Shown in pieces: positions 22,658 to 30,073 of a DNA stretch of 31,701 bases (position 1 is the stretch's first letter; the number at the start of each line of letters is the position of its first letter). The DNA is from RUG14223 sp051881075 (GTDB lineage: Bacteria > Bacillota > Clostridia > Oscillospirales > Acutalibacteraceae). The notes under the pieces were generated by a model that did not search any database, was not told the DNA's origin, and saw only the letters and a program-made list of their open reading frames with translations. The translations under genes were made by a program, and so were the position numbers. The stretch spans positions 1-31,701 of the forward strand of contig JBJEPE010000091.1 in the NCBI GenBank assembly GCA_051881075.1, written 5' to 3'.

Positions 22658-24034
22658 TCAGGTTATTGTGCCTACTGTTCTTGGGTAAAGGATTACATCT
22701 CTTATATTTGACATACCCGTAACATACATAATAATTCTCTCTAAGCCCAATCCAAAGCCGCCGTGCGGTACTGAGCCAAACTTACGCAATGCAATGTAGT
22801 TCTCATACTCATCCATGGACATATTGCGATCCTTCATTGCAGTAAGAAGCTTATCCAAATCAGCCTCTCTCTCGCTGCCGCCGATGATTTCTCCTACGCC
22901 CGGTACAAGAAGATCTGTAGCGGCAACAGTCTTGCCGTCATCATTCTGCTTCATATAGAAGGATTTTATCTGCTTGGGATAGTTTGTAACGAAAACAGGT
23001 CTTTTGAGTACCTTTTCCGTAATATATCTCTCATGCTCTGTCTGCAAGTCACAGCCCCACTCAACAGGATATTGGAAATTCTCTCCGGATTTTTGGAGTA
23101 TTTCTATTGCTTCGGTATATTCCATAACCGCAAAGTCGTTATCAAGGATATTCTGCAATTTTTCGGTAAGTCCCTTTTCAAAATGGGCTTCAAAGAATTT
23201 CATTTCTTCAGGGCATTTTTCAAATACCGATTTAATTATATACTTGATCATTTGCTCCGCAAGCTCTATTACATCAGGTAACTCAGCAAATGCTATTTCA
23301 GGCTCAACGTGCCAAAACTCTGCAAGGTGACGTGGGGTATTGCTGTTCTCAGCTCTGAAGCTGGGTCCAAATGTATATATCTTACCAAACGCCATTGCAG
23401 CAACCTCGCCTTCAAGCTGACCTGATACGCTGAGGGCTGCACGTTTGCCGAAGAAATCCGCCTTATTGTATTCTTCCTCTGTCTTGTACTCGTTACTGAA
23501 ACCGATAGTAGTTACCTTAAACATCTCGCCTGCGCCCTCACAGTCACTGCCTGTGATAAGCGGTGTATGAACATATACAAAATGGTTTGACTGGAAGAAC
23601 TCATGTATTGCCGCAGATACCACGGAACGTACCCTGAATACTGCATTAAAGGTATTTGTTCTTAATCTTAAATGCGGCATAGTTCTAAGGTACTCTAATG
23701 TATGCCTCTTTTTCTGTAAAGGATAATCACCCGGGCAAGTGCCTAAAACGGTTATCTTCTCAGCATTTATTTCAACTGAGTCCTTCATAACAAGCGACGG
23801 TACAAGCTTGCCCTCGACCTTAACAGACGTTCCAAGCTTCATAAAATCTGAGCAATCGGAAATAACGTTTTTATCTATAACTATCTGTAAGTGCTTAAGT
23901 GAGGTTCCGTCATTTATCTCAAGAAATGTCATTGCCTTAGAGTCTCTTGATGTACGTACCCATCCGCAAACTGTTACGTTAGTATTAATAAATTCTTCCT
24001 TAGTAAAAATATCAACAATATCTGTATGTTTCAT
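22658..24034 (-). CDS. asnS: Asparagine-tRNA ligase
   Basis: A 458-residue class IIb synthetase of normal length. The N-terminal OB-fold anticodon-binding domain (VTVCGWVRTSRDSKAMTFLE) is followed by the catalytic core with motif 2 (GPSFRAENSNTPRHLAEFW) and motif 3 (GGFGLGLERIIMYVTG). The FRAENSNTPRHLAEFWHVEPE block distinguishes AsnRS from AspRS. The ATG follows GGGAGG at 24042-24047. Expression starts from a perfect-consensus promoter at 24174-24202 through a leader with a terminator-like hairpin. asnA follows. Confidence 0.97.
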   Translation of the reverse strand: MKHTDIVDIFTKEEFINTNVTVCGWVRTSRDSKAMTFLEINDGTSLKHLQIVIDKNVISDCSDFMKLGTSVKVEGKLVPSLVMKDSVEINAEKITVLGTCPGDYPLQKKRHTLEYLRTMPHLRLRTNTFNAVFRVRSVVSAAIHEFFQSNHFVYVHTPLITGSDCEGAGEMFKVTTIGFSNEYKTEEEYNKADFFGKRAALSVSGQLEGEVAAMAFGKIYTFGPSFRAENSNTPRHLAEFWHVEPEIAFAELPDVIELAEQMIKYIIKSVFEKCPEEMKFFEAHFEKGLTEKLQNILDNDFAVMEYTEAIEILQKSGENFQYPVEWGCDLQTEHERYITEKVLKRPVFVTNYPKQIKSFYMKQNDDGKTVAATDLLVPGVGEIIGGSEREADLDKLLTAMKDRNMSMDEYENYIALRKFGSVPHGGFGLGLERIIMYVTGMSNIRDVILYPRTVGTIT

Positions 24035-24048
24035 TGCTGTGCCTCCCT

Positions 24049-24096
24049 TTATACAAATAAAAATACCTTCATCGGGCTATCTGATGAAAGCACCAT
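24049..24096 (-). CDS. Possible 15-residue leader peptide of asnS
   Basis: ATG frame encoding MVLSSDSPMKVFLFV, whose stop codon directly abuts the asnS ribosome site. The terminator-like hairpin at 24066-24090 is entirely inside it, so a translating ribosome would prevent its folding. A weak AAGG lies 11 nt upstream. It contains no asparagine codon, which argues against classical Asn-specific attenuation. Confidence 0.3.
   Translation of the reverse strand: MVLSSDSPMKVFLFV
24055..24090 (-). promoter_or_regulatory. Terminator-like attenuator hairpin in the asnS leader
   Basis: Read on the minus strand: CTTTCATC, 9-nt loop, GATGAAGG (8 bp with one G-U), then a U-rich tail TATTTTTATTT. It lies between the asnS promoter and start codon. 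A second perfect 9-bp stem (24113-24121 with 24134-24142) is upstream in the leader. Confidence 0.5.
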
Positions 24097-24112
24097 TATT
24101 GCAAAAACCTTG

Positions 24113-24142
24113 AATATATCTGTAATTTATCAAAGATATATT
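24113..24142 (-). other. First leader hairpin of asnS mRNA
   Basis: A perfect 9-bp AATATATCT/AGATATATT stem with a 12-nt loop, near the 5' end of the predicted transcript. No T-box consensus (AGGGUGGNACCGCG) is present in the roughly 130-nt leader. Confidence 0.4.
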
Positions 24143-24173
24143 GCACTATTTTCCCAATATTACTATTCTGTTA

Positions 24174-24202
24174 ATTATATCACTTGGTATATTGCTTGTC
24201 AA
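24174..24202 (-). promoter_or_regulatory. asnS-asnA promoter, perfect sigma-A consensus
   Basis: On the minus strand TTGACA, exactly 17 bp, TATAAT, about 140 nt upstream of the asnS ATG. This predicts strong transcription, fitting downstream attenuation. Confidence 0.8.
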
Positions 24203-24317
24203 GGGAAACAAAATCAAAAAAATACCTAACCTACAGCACATCAGTATATCATACATTTACTATACATTTTCGACAAAAAACAATATTTATAGTCGTTTAA
24301 CTTTATTATAAACAATA

Positions 24318-24346
24318 TTGACATTTTAGTTAATATATTCTACAAT
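24318..24346 (+). promoter_or_regulatory. Promoter of the YegP-like gene
   Basis: TTGACA, 17-bp spacer, TACAAT. The ~87-nt leader holds a perfect 8-bp hairpin TTTTAATA/TATTAAAA at 24393-24411, just before the ribosome site. Confidence 0.7.
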
Positions 24347-24439
24347 ATTTTTATAAAATTGAATAATTTAGTAAAAGTTTTCAATTTTCTTGTTTTAATA
24401 ATATATTAAAACATATAAAAATAATAAGGAGGAATAACA

Positions 24440-24805
24440 ATGGGCAAATTCGTAGTAAAAGAAACATCTACAGGTGTAAAGTTCGATCTTAAGGCAGGTA
24501 ACGGTGAGGTTATTGCTACAAGTGAGGTTTATACTACTGAATCCGCTTGCATGAAGGGCATTGAGAGCGTTAAGAAAAATTGTGTTGGAGAGATCGAGGA
24601 CCAGACCGTTGAGGGCTTTGAAAAATTAAAACACCCGAAGTTTGAAGTATATCTTGACAAAGCCGGTGAGTACAGATTCCGCCTTAAAGCAAGAAACGGT
24701 GAGGTCATCGCTACAGGTGAAGGATATAAGGCCAAGGCAGGCTGCCTTAACGGTATAGCAAGTATTAAGAAAAATGCTCCTGATGCTCCTATAGTAAAGG
24801 CTTGA
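24440..24805 (+). CDS. YegP / DUF1508 tandem-repeat protein
   Basis: A 121-residue protein made of two copies of the DUF1508 module (residues about 3-50 and 67-115). Each has the pattern KFxV...FRLKAxNGEVIAT.E.Y, then a cysteine-containing CxxGIxSIKKN helix; here VKFDLKAGNGEVIATSEVY and YRFRLKARNGEVIATGEGY. The family (E. coli YegP) is widespread in gut bacteria and small and cytoplasmic; function is unknown. A strong AAGGAGG precedes the ATG, with its own promoter and a strong terminator, so it is probably highly expressed as a single gene. Confidence 0.88.
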   Translation: MGKFVVKETSTGVKFDLKAGNGEVIATSEVYTTESACMKGIESVKKNCVGEIEDQTVEGFEKLKHPKFEVYLDKAGEYRFRLKARNGEVIATGEGYKAKAGCLNGIASIKKNAPDAPIVKA

Positions 24806-24830
24806 TATATAAAGTATAATAAATAATTTT

Positions 24831-24870
24831 GTGCGCCTTAATACATTACTAAGGCGCACTTTTTCTTTTG
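24831..24870 (+). terminator. Terminator after the YegP-like gene
   Basis: Perfect 10-bp stem GTGCGCCTTA/TAAGGCGCAC (24831-24840 with 24850-24859) followed by a T-rich tract. Confidence 0.92.
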
Positions 24871-24967
24871 CTTTATATATGTATATCAATTACACTGCTT
24901 GCAAGAATAAGTATATGCAATGACATCAGTCAATATGAATTTTTTAAGGCACGACTAAACAATAAAC

Positions 24968-25005
24968 AAAAATCTCCCAAATTGCCAAGTAACAATATGG
25001 GAGAT
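24968..25005 (-). terminator. Terminator of the MBOAT-SGNH operon
   Basis: Stem ATCTCCCA/TGGGAGAT (24972-24979 with 24998-25005), inner ATTG/CAAT pairing in the loop, and a T-run on the minus strand. It is 14 bp past the SGNH gene's stop. Confidence 0.8.
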
Positions 25006-25018
25006 CTACTTTTATTGA

Positions 25019-26140
25019 TTATTCCTCGTCATATACGTCTTCCGGTGAAATAAAATAATCCTCAGGTACATTTTTCCAACCGTCTTCTATGAATTTATTG
25101 TACTGCTCAGCTACCGTAAACCATTCGCTGTATGCCTCGTCTTTTCTATGGTCAACATACTCAAAATTATCAGCTAAACATTTGCCAATCGCAAGAGTTA
25201 TCTTTTTACCGCCCTTTGAATTCATATGACCTGTATTACAAAAATCAGCAGTAATATCAATGTTAAGCTCCTCAAATTTCTCCTTAGTACAATAGTTAAT
25301 AACATCATAGCCACTCTCTGCAATATAGTCACATATTGCATCAAGCTCACCTTGTTCTTTAGGACCTCTTACACTGGGTATATTTACAAACAGTGCAGGA
25401 AGCTGTTTTTCATCAAGATAATTAAACAAACGCTGAAGCTCACTCTTCTGAAAATCATCTATCGTATTTGGGGAATGCTCAAGTCTGCTTTTATATGAGG
25501 ATAAATCGTAAGTCTGAAATGCGTATTTGTCTTTCATTGTTGCCTTAAATTCATTAGGTGTATCAACAAAGTCGTCTTCATACAATCCCTCTATCCACCT
25601 GTTATGAAAATCAAAAAGCGGAACATAATACTCAAGTCTGCTGGCAGTTCTTAAGTCCTCAGGCTCTCCGTAATAATCACATACTCTATCAACATAATCT
25701 AAGGAAGCCTCTATAAGAGCAAATTTCTTAGTATTGAATTTCAGGTCATTATATAACGCACGTATCGCAACCTCATCGATACTGTTGAGTATAGCGGATT
25801 TACGCAGACCGTGAACATCTATAACTACATACTTTATATCCTGATAATCCATAAGAACATCAAGGTACTCAGGAATGATGCCGAACGCCTGCTTACTTGT
25901 TCCAACCTGATAAACGGTTATTCCATATTCTTCAAAGGCTACTGTAGTTTGCCAAGCATAAGGAATCACACTTGTTCCTATAACTAATCCGTCTATGGTA
26001 TTTTTTGGTTCCTCATAGAATGCCTGTATATTATATGAGCAATAGCTTTTAGGATACGAAAAACAATTAAATATATAGCTCAAAATAAAAAATAATAGCA
26101 CGAAAAATACTACACTTCTTGTCCAGCGCATTTTTTTCAT
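25019..26140 (-). CDS. SGNH-type acyltransferase partner (DltD/AlgJ-like)
   Basis: A 373-residue protein with an N-terminal membrane anchor (residues about 8-27) and an extracytoplasmic SGNH-like domain. Candidate catalytic residues follow the DltD/AlgJ pattern: Ser57 in VIGTSVIPY, and Asp299/His305 in ADFCNTGHMNSKGG. VIDVHGLRKSA and LFVNIPSVRG are also conserved-looking strands. Such proteins accept acyl groups from an MBOAT partner and transfer them to a surface polymer. The C-terminus is an acidic extension. AAGGAGG at 26150-26156 supports the ATG. It is 49 bp downstream of the MBOAT gene, and the pairing is the main functional evidence. Confidence 0.75.
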   Translation of the reverse strand: MKKMRWTRSVVFFVLLFFILSYIFNCFSYPKSYCSYNIQAFYEEPKNTIDGLVIGTSVIPYAWQTTVAFEEYGITVYQVGTSKQAFGIIPEYLDVLMDYQDIKYVVIDVHGLRKSAILNSIDEVAIRALYNDLKFNTKKFALIEASLDYVDRVCDYYGEPEDLRTASRLEYYVPLFDFHNRWIEGLYEDDFVDTPNEFKATMKDKYAFQTYDLSSYKSRLEHSPNTIDDFQKSELQRLFNYLDEKQLPALFVNIPSVRGPKEQGELDAICDYIAESGYDVINYCTKEKFEELNIDITADFCNTGHMNSKGGKKITLAIGKCLADNFEYVDHRKDEAYSEWFTVAEQYNKFIEDGWKNVPEDYFISPEDVYDEE

Positions 26141-26189
26141 TAGATTTCATCCTCCTTGAAATTATCGTACAAAAGTAACCGCCGTCAAA

Positions 26190-27785
26190 TCAGAACTGTT
26201 GATATACAAACTGAGACAATGAGTAAGAGGCACCGTATCTGCCGTAAATAACAACAAGAACAATAGCGCCTATGGTTACTATCCACTGGAACAGCATATT
26301 CTGCTCTTCAAGCTTTTCACGAAGATGTATGCCCTTCTCCTGAGCCAAGCTGACCGCAAACAGAACTATAAGCATGAACAACATGAAATAAATTTCTCTG
26401 TAGGATAGTCCGAGATTGTCGAGTGATGAATCAAATAAAACCCATGGATTAAATTCGCTGAACATATTTCTTATCATTCTGAGCGAGTCCATAAGTGAAT
26501 TTGCCCTTGAGAATATACGTCCTATGCTTACAAGGAAGAATGTGCGTATTATCTGAAATAATGACCAGCTGAAGCATTCTGTATTTATATGAAGCTTTTT
26601 TTCAATTTTCTTATAAACAGGGTCAAGTAATATGCTTGATGTAATGATAACGCTATTCCACAAACCGTATGCTACATACTTCCAGCTTGAACCATGCCAT
26701 ATACCTACCAGCATAAACGCAATAAACGAAGCAAGGAATGTGGGTAACATCTTGCCTATATAGCTACCGAATACCTTTCTGCACTTTTTACCAAGCTTAG
26801 CAAATGACTGTGAAAGTGAAAGCGGATAAAAAACATAATCTCTCATCCATGCGCCAAGTGTTATATGCCATCTGCGCCAGAACTCAGCAATGGATCTGGC
26901 AAAATAAGGTCTTTCAAAGTTAATTGCCATATCAATGCCGAATACTTGAGCAACACCGCGTATAATATCCATTCCGCCTGAGAAATCCGCATATACCTGT
27001 AACCCGTATGCAACAGAACCTATGAAAATCATAATACCGGTATACTCTGTGTATGAATTGAATATCGTATTGGCTATAACGCCTACATATTCAGCTATGG
27101 TAAGCTTCTTTACAAGTCCCCATAAAGCAAGCTGTAAGCCATGTTTGCATCTTACGGAGTCGAATTTGTGTCCCTCAAAAAGCTGAGGTGCCAAATGATT
27201 AAATCTACCTATAGGACCTTGTATTATTTGTGGAAAGAATGAAACGAACAAGGTCATTTTAGCTATATTCTTCTCTGCACGGTACTTGCCTCTGTACACA
27301 TCTATTATGTAGCTTGCTGCCTGTAATGTGTAGAAAGATATACCAAGAGGTAATGCAAGGTCTATTCTCGGGGCTTCACCTTTTACACCGCACAATCTTA
27401 AACCCGCAAACACCTGTGACGATATAAAGTTAAAGAATTTTAAGAAAATCAGAAAGCTGAATACAACCACTACACCTAAGGCGAGTATTTTTCTCTTTTT
27501 GGATTGCATTTTCAGACGGTAGCTTTTCTTCTCATCACGTGACAGATCTTTATGTTCATCCAAATATTGTTTCTGTGTCTGATTACACGTATCAAGCCAT
27601 CGGCCTATGACATATACCACAACGACCGAAAATAGCATAAAGTATCCTGTGCCAAGTCCTCCGTAAAAATAGAACACAAGGCTTGAAGCAAGCAGGACAG
27701 TCCATCTATACTTAAGTGGAAATAAAAAATATACCAATGCCGTTACGGCCCATAAACACGCAAACTCAATAGAAATTAGTGTCAT
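26190..27785 (-). CDS. MBOAT family O-acyltransferase (DltB/AlgI-like)
   Basis: A 531-residue polytopic membrane protein with about ten hydrophobic segments. MBOAT signatures are present: LALPLGISFYTLQAASYIID, FFPQIIQGPIGRF, YADFSGGMDIIRG, EFWRRWHITLGAWMRDYVFYPL and the catalytic His364 in LVGIWHGSSWKY. AlgI/DltB proteins pass an acyl group from a carrier protein across the membrane to an SGNH partner. Residues 70-100 are a charged cytoplasmic loop. No ribosome site lies close to the ATG; instead GGAGG at 27824-27828 could serve a tiny upstream frame ending next to it. The gene is separated from the carrier-protein gene by a strong terminator. Confidence 0.9.
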   Translation of the reverse strand: MTLISIEFACLWAVTALVYFLFPLKYRWTVLLASSLVFYFYGGLGTGYFMLFSVVVVYVIGRWLDTCNQTQKQYLDEHKDLSRDEKKSYRLKMQSKKRKILALGVVVVFSFLIFLKFFNFISSQVFAGLRLCGVKGEAPRIDLALPLGISFYTLQAASYIIDVYRGKYRAEKNIAKMTLFVSFFPQIIQGPIGRFNHLAPQLFEGHKFDSVRCKHGLQLALWGLVKKLTIAEYVGVIANTIFNSYTEYTGIMIFIGSVAYGLQVYADFSGGMDIIRGVAQVFGIDMAINFERPYFARSIAEFWRRWHITLGAWMRDYVFYPLSLSQSFAKLGKKCRKVFGSYIGKMLPTFLASFIAFMLVGIWHGSSWKYVAYGLWNSVIITSSILLDPVYKKIEKKLHINTECFSWSLFQIIRTFFLVSIGRIFSRANSLMDSLRMIRNMFSEFNPWVLFDSSLDNLGLSYREIYFMLFMLIVLFAVSLAQEKGIHLREKLEEQNMLFQWIVTIGAIVLVVIYGRYGASYSLSQFVYQQF

Positions 27786-27786
27786 A

Positions 27787-27813
27787 TCAATATGCGATAA
27801 TTGCTAAGTGCAA
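27787..27813 (-). CDS. Possible 8-residue uORF coupled to the MBOAT gene
   Basis: TTG frame (MHLAIIAY) placed 9-10 nt after AAGGAGG, with its TGA one base before the MBOAT ATG. Because the MBOAT start has no nearby ribosome site of its own, coupling through this uORF is a reasonable reading. Confidence 0.3.
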   Translation of the reverse strand: MHLAIIAY

Positions 27814-27850
27814 AAATCGTTGCCTCCTTATAATTTATTACTCTAATCAC

Positions 27851-27886
27851 AAAAACTAACTGCATTTTGAAATGCAGTTAGTTTTT
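27851..27886 (-). terminator. Very strong hairpin between carrier-protein and MBOAT genes
   Basis: A perfect 17-bp stem with a 2-nt loop (27851-27867 with 27870-27886), ending in five T residues on each strand. It ends the GNAT-carrier transcript, or sets lower readthrough into the MBOAT and SGNH genes. Confidence 0.88.
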
Positions 27887-27902
27887 ATAATTAAGATTTT
27901 AA

Positions 27903-28130
27903 TTAGTCCTGTAACCCCTCGATCAGCTTCTCTATAGCCTCAATACTGTTAAAGTTCTCCGGCTCGAGTTCTTCAACACCGATAGAAATATCAAACTCTG
28001 CATTAAGCTCAGATACGAGTGATACTATATCAAATGAATCTAAAACACCGTCTGTTATAAGTGCCTTTTCATTCTCAAAATCTACATCCGGGCGTAAATC
28101 ATTGAGTATCTCTAATAATTGCTCTCTCAC
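27903..28130 (-). CDS. Acyl/D-alanyl carrier protein (phosphopantetheine-binding)
   Basis: A 75-residue acidic four-helix carrier protein. The phosphopantetheine serine is Ser32 in GVLDSFDIVSLV; the DSF rather than DSL context and IGVEELEPENFNSIEAIEKLI resemble DltC and other dedicated carriers rather than the fatty-acid ACP. The start is GTG at 28130, placed 6 nt after AAGGTG; a TTG-initiated version 12 codons longer is less likely. It begins 5 bp after the GNAT gene's stop. It probably supplies the acyl group to the MBOAT encoded beyond the terminator. Confidence 0.85.
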   Translation of the reverse strand: MREQLLEILNDLRPDVDFENEKALITDGVLDSFDIVSLVSELNAEFDISIGVEELEPENFNSIEAIEKLIEGLQD

Positions 28131-28135
28131 ATTTT

Positions 28136-28978
28136 TCACCTTCCTTTTACTATTAATTGGTCGCAAATCATTCCGTCAAAAACAAATTGATTTTTTATAT
28201 ACAGGGAAATTGCAGGTGTATTTTTGCAATCTACCCATAGATTAAGAAATTTTATCTCCTTAACACACGCATCGTTAAAGCTGTAGTTAAGCAGGCTTTG
28301 AGCCAAACCCTTTCTTCTGTGTAAGGTCGATACAGCCACATGCTGAATTAAAGATTGCTTACCTGACGGTATGGATATTATTGTACCGCAGATCTTGTCT
28401 TGCTTATCGGCAACCATGAATAATTCCTTTTTATCAAGCATTTCAGCTATTTCGGATTTACCGGGCAAAGGAATACTTTTTTCGTCAAGCACATCGTTCC
28501 ACAGGTCAATAAGCGTCTGATAATCGTCAGTATTGTCAATAAATTTATATCCGTCAGCAATCTCGGTTTGTCCGCAATCAGTCGGTAATACATCACGCTT
28601 CATGCGCTTGTATTTCTTATACTTCAAAATTTTGCCCTCTGCTATCATTGCATCAATGGCAGGATGGAAAACTGAATTTTCATTCTTACTTACAAAATCT
28701 ATAAGAATGTTTTTATCACTGTCAAACCCATTATGAAGTATATTGATGTCAAACGGCTCTGCATCGGCAGTACAATAATAATATAAATTGATGTAATCAC
28801 TATGTTCACAAAGCAAAATAAGCCATTTTGAAATCTTTGCAAAGTACATATCTTCGCCTGATATAAGCTTGTTTACCTCCGCTGACATAAGAAAGCAGTT
28901 AGTCTGAACCCTACCGTATTCTTTACGAAAATCCTTTAAAATGCTGTTAAGCTGTGCAACACTGCTTACCAACTCCAT
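28136..28978 (-). CDS. GNAT N-acetyltransferase with novel N-terminal domain
   Basis: A 280-residue protein. The C-terminal half (about 140-280) is a GNAT domain: LFMVADKQDKICGTIISIP, QHVAVSTLHRRKGLAQSLL with the acetyl-CoA loop RRKGLA, and NTPAISLYIKNQFVFDG. The N-terminal ~135 residues (VAQLNSILKDFRKEYGRVQTN, SKWLILLCEHSDYINLYYYC) are unfamiliar but recall proteins pairing an acyl-acceptor domain with GNAT. The start is ATG at 28978 with AGAGGTG upstream; an extension of 22 codons is unlikely. It is co-transcribed with the carrier protein, so it may act on the same acyl or amino-acyl pathway; substrate unknown. Confidence 0.8.
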   Translation of the reverse strand: MELVSSVAQLNSILKDFRKEYGRVQTNCFLMSAEVNKLISGEDMYFAKISKWLILLCEHSDYINLYYYCTADAEPFDINILHNGFDSDKNILIDFVSKNENSVFHPAIDAMIAEGKILKYKKYKRMKRDVLPTDCGQTEIADGYKFIDNTDDYQTLIDLWNDVLDEKSIPLPGKSEIAEMLDKKELFMVADKQDKICGTIISIPSGKQSLIQHVAVSTLHRRKGLAQSLLNYSFNDACVKEIKFLNLWVDCKNTPAISLYIKNQFVFDGMICDQLIVKGR

Positions 28979-29065
28979 TACGTACACACCTCTGAATAAA
29001 CATTTTACAGGCAAAATACACCTCAGCAACATATAATTACCCAATTATTAGAATGTCTTTATTTT

Positions 29066-29094
29066 ATTATATGATTACCAGATAAATTTGTCAA
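29066..29094 (-). promoter_or_regulatory. Promoter of the GNAT-carrier operon, perfect consensus
   Basis: On the minus strand TTGACA, 17-bp spacer, TATAAT, about 85 nt upstream of the GNAT start. Confidence 0.75.
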
Positions 29095-29186
29095 GATGTA
29101 CTTTTATTATTTGTCGTAAAAAATAGGATAATCTCTTTTTATATACTATTATTTACCTGTTTTGTCTATTTATACATTTCACTTGC

Positions 29187-29324
29187 TTAAAATAATATTT
29201 CTGCTATTGTAGCAAACTCGGTGTAATCCATCTTATCATCTTCCATTGGTAAACGTAAGCAGATAAAACCGATACTCTTTTTTATATTGTAAATAAAATT
29301 TCTACTATATTTGTAACTAAACAA
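29187..29324 (-). pseudogene. Short open frame, possible gene remnant between merR and GNAT genes
   Basis: An open minus-strand frame of 45 codons from a TTG (no ribosome site), whose last half looks protein-like (SIGFICLRLPMEDDKM, then DYTEFATIAEILF) and is less AT-rich than its flanks. No family is recognised. It could be a small protein made from the MerR-type promoter at 29372-29402, or the 3' end of a decayed gene. Confidence 0.25.
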
Positions 29325-29329
29325 TTTTA

Positions 29330-29358
29330 TTGACTTAAAGCTTACAATTAAGTATAAT
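29330..29358 (+). promoter_or_regulatory. merR promoter
   Basis: TTGACT, 17-bp spacer, TATAAT, about 70 nt upstream of the merR ATG. The MerR-type dyad lies just downstream of its start site, suggesting autorepression. Confidence 0.6.
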
Positions 29359-29371
29359 TACATTAATATAA

Positions 29372-29402
29372 ATTATACAGCTTAAACTCAGGTTTAAGTC
29401 AA
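29372..29402 (-). promoter_or_regulatory. MerR-type divergent promoter with 19-bp spacer and operator
   Basis: On the minus strand TTGACT (29402-29397), a 19-bp spacer, TATAAT (29377-29372). The spacer contains a perfect 7-4-7 dyad CTTAAAC-TCAG-GTTTAAG (29381-29398). An over-long 19-bp spacer filled by a dyad is the established hallmark of promoters activated by MerR-family DNA twisting. It points toward the GNAT-carrier genes. Confidence 0.7.
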
Positions 29403-29427
29403 TAGTTTTTTATCGGAGGGCAAAAAA

Positions 29428-29880
29428 ATGATATACACCATTGGTGAAATCGCAAATCTTTTAGGCATACCTACCTCTACGCTACGTTTTTACGATAAAA
29501 AGGGTCTGTTACCATTTGTAGAGCGTTCAAAGAGCGGAATAAGAGTGTTTACCGAAAGTGATTTTCAATGGCTTAAAGTAATAGAATGTCTTAAAAAAAC
29601 CGGTATGCAGCTTAAGGATATAAAGGCCTTTATAGATATGGCAATGCAGGGTGACGCTACCATTGACGCAAGATACGAACTTATAGTCAGGCAAAAGGAG
29701 ATTGTAGAAAATCAAATCGCAGAGCTACAGCAAACACTTGATGTCCTTACATATAAGCAATGGTACTACTACACAGCTAAGCAGTCAGGTACTACGAATA
29801 CACCGCAAAATATGAGCATTGACGATATACCTGAGCCATACCGCAGTATAAAACTAAAGCTTGAAGCACCGCAAAAATAA
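29428..29880 (+). CDS. MerR family transcriptional regulator
   Basis: A 150-residue regulator. The N-terminal winged helix-turn-helix is textbook: MIYTIGEIANLLGIPTSTLRFYDKKGLLP, then VFTESDFQWLKVIECLKKTGM (residues 1-62). A coiled-coil dimerisation helix (about 85-115) follows, ending in a short tail. There are no cysteines for metal binding, and no large effector domain, so the signal is probably a small molecule or stress of unknown kind. GGAGGG precedes the ATG. It lies next to a dyad-containing 19-bp-spacer promoter facing the other way. Confidence 0.93.
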   Translation: MIYTIGEIANLLGIPTSTLRFYDKKGLLPFVERSKSGIRVFTESDFQWLKVIECLKKTGMQLKDIKAFIDMAMQGDATIDARYELIVRQKEIVENQIAELQQTLDVLTYKQWYYYTAKQSGTTNTPQNMSIDDIPEPYRSIKLKLEAPQK

Positions 29881-29892
29881 TAATTAAAAAGT

Positions 29893-29936
29893 AAAACCGA
29901 GCCTGACCGAAAAAAACAGCCAAGCTCAGTTTTTCT
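29893..29936 (+). terminator. merR terminator
   Basis: AAAAC-GAGC pairs with GCTC-GTTTT (29893-29902 with 29924-29933, one mismatch) across a long loop, ending in a T-run. Confidence 0.6.
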
Positions 29937-30007
29937 GTACTTCTACTTTTCGGATATATTGCCATGCACCATACGGCAGGAAGTAATAGCATTAAAAAAG
30001 TAAGGCT

Positions 30008-30050
30008 AATTGGGGGCAACCTGACTATATTCAATGATATTACTAGATAC
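30008..30050. repeat. Direct repeat copy 1 (43 bp)
   Basis: First of two near-identical units containing GGGGGCAACCTGAC and ATTACTAG. It matches the copy at 30074-30116 at 39 of 43 positions; period 66 bp. Not part of a credible gene. Confidence 0.7.
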
Positions 30051-30073
30051 TCAAAGTCCTTAGGATAAATATT

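Noticed and set aside
24035..24202. T-box riboswitch upstream of asnS
   Set aside because: The leader is only about 130 nt and lacks the AGGGUGGNACCGCG antiterminator sequence and specifier-loop layout.
28131..28166. Longer carrier protein starting at TTG 28166
   Set aside because: No ribosome site, overlap with the GNAT end, and 12 residues that do not belong to the carrier fold; GTG 28130 fits better.
29372..29402. Plain sigma-A promoter reading of the divergent site
   Set aside because: The 19-bp spacer is too long for good unassisted activity, and the dyad inside it matches MerR control.
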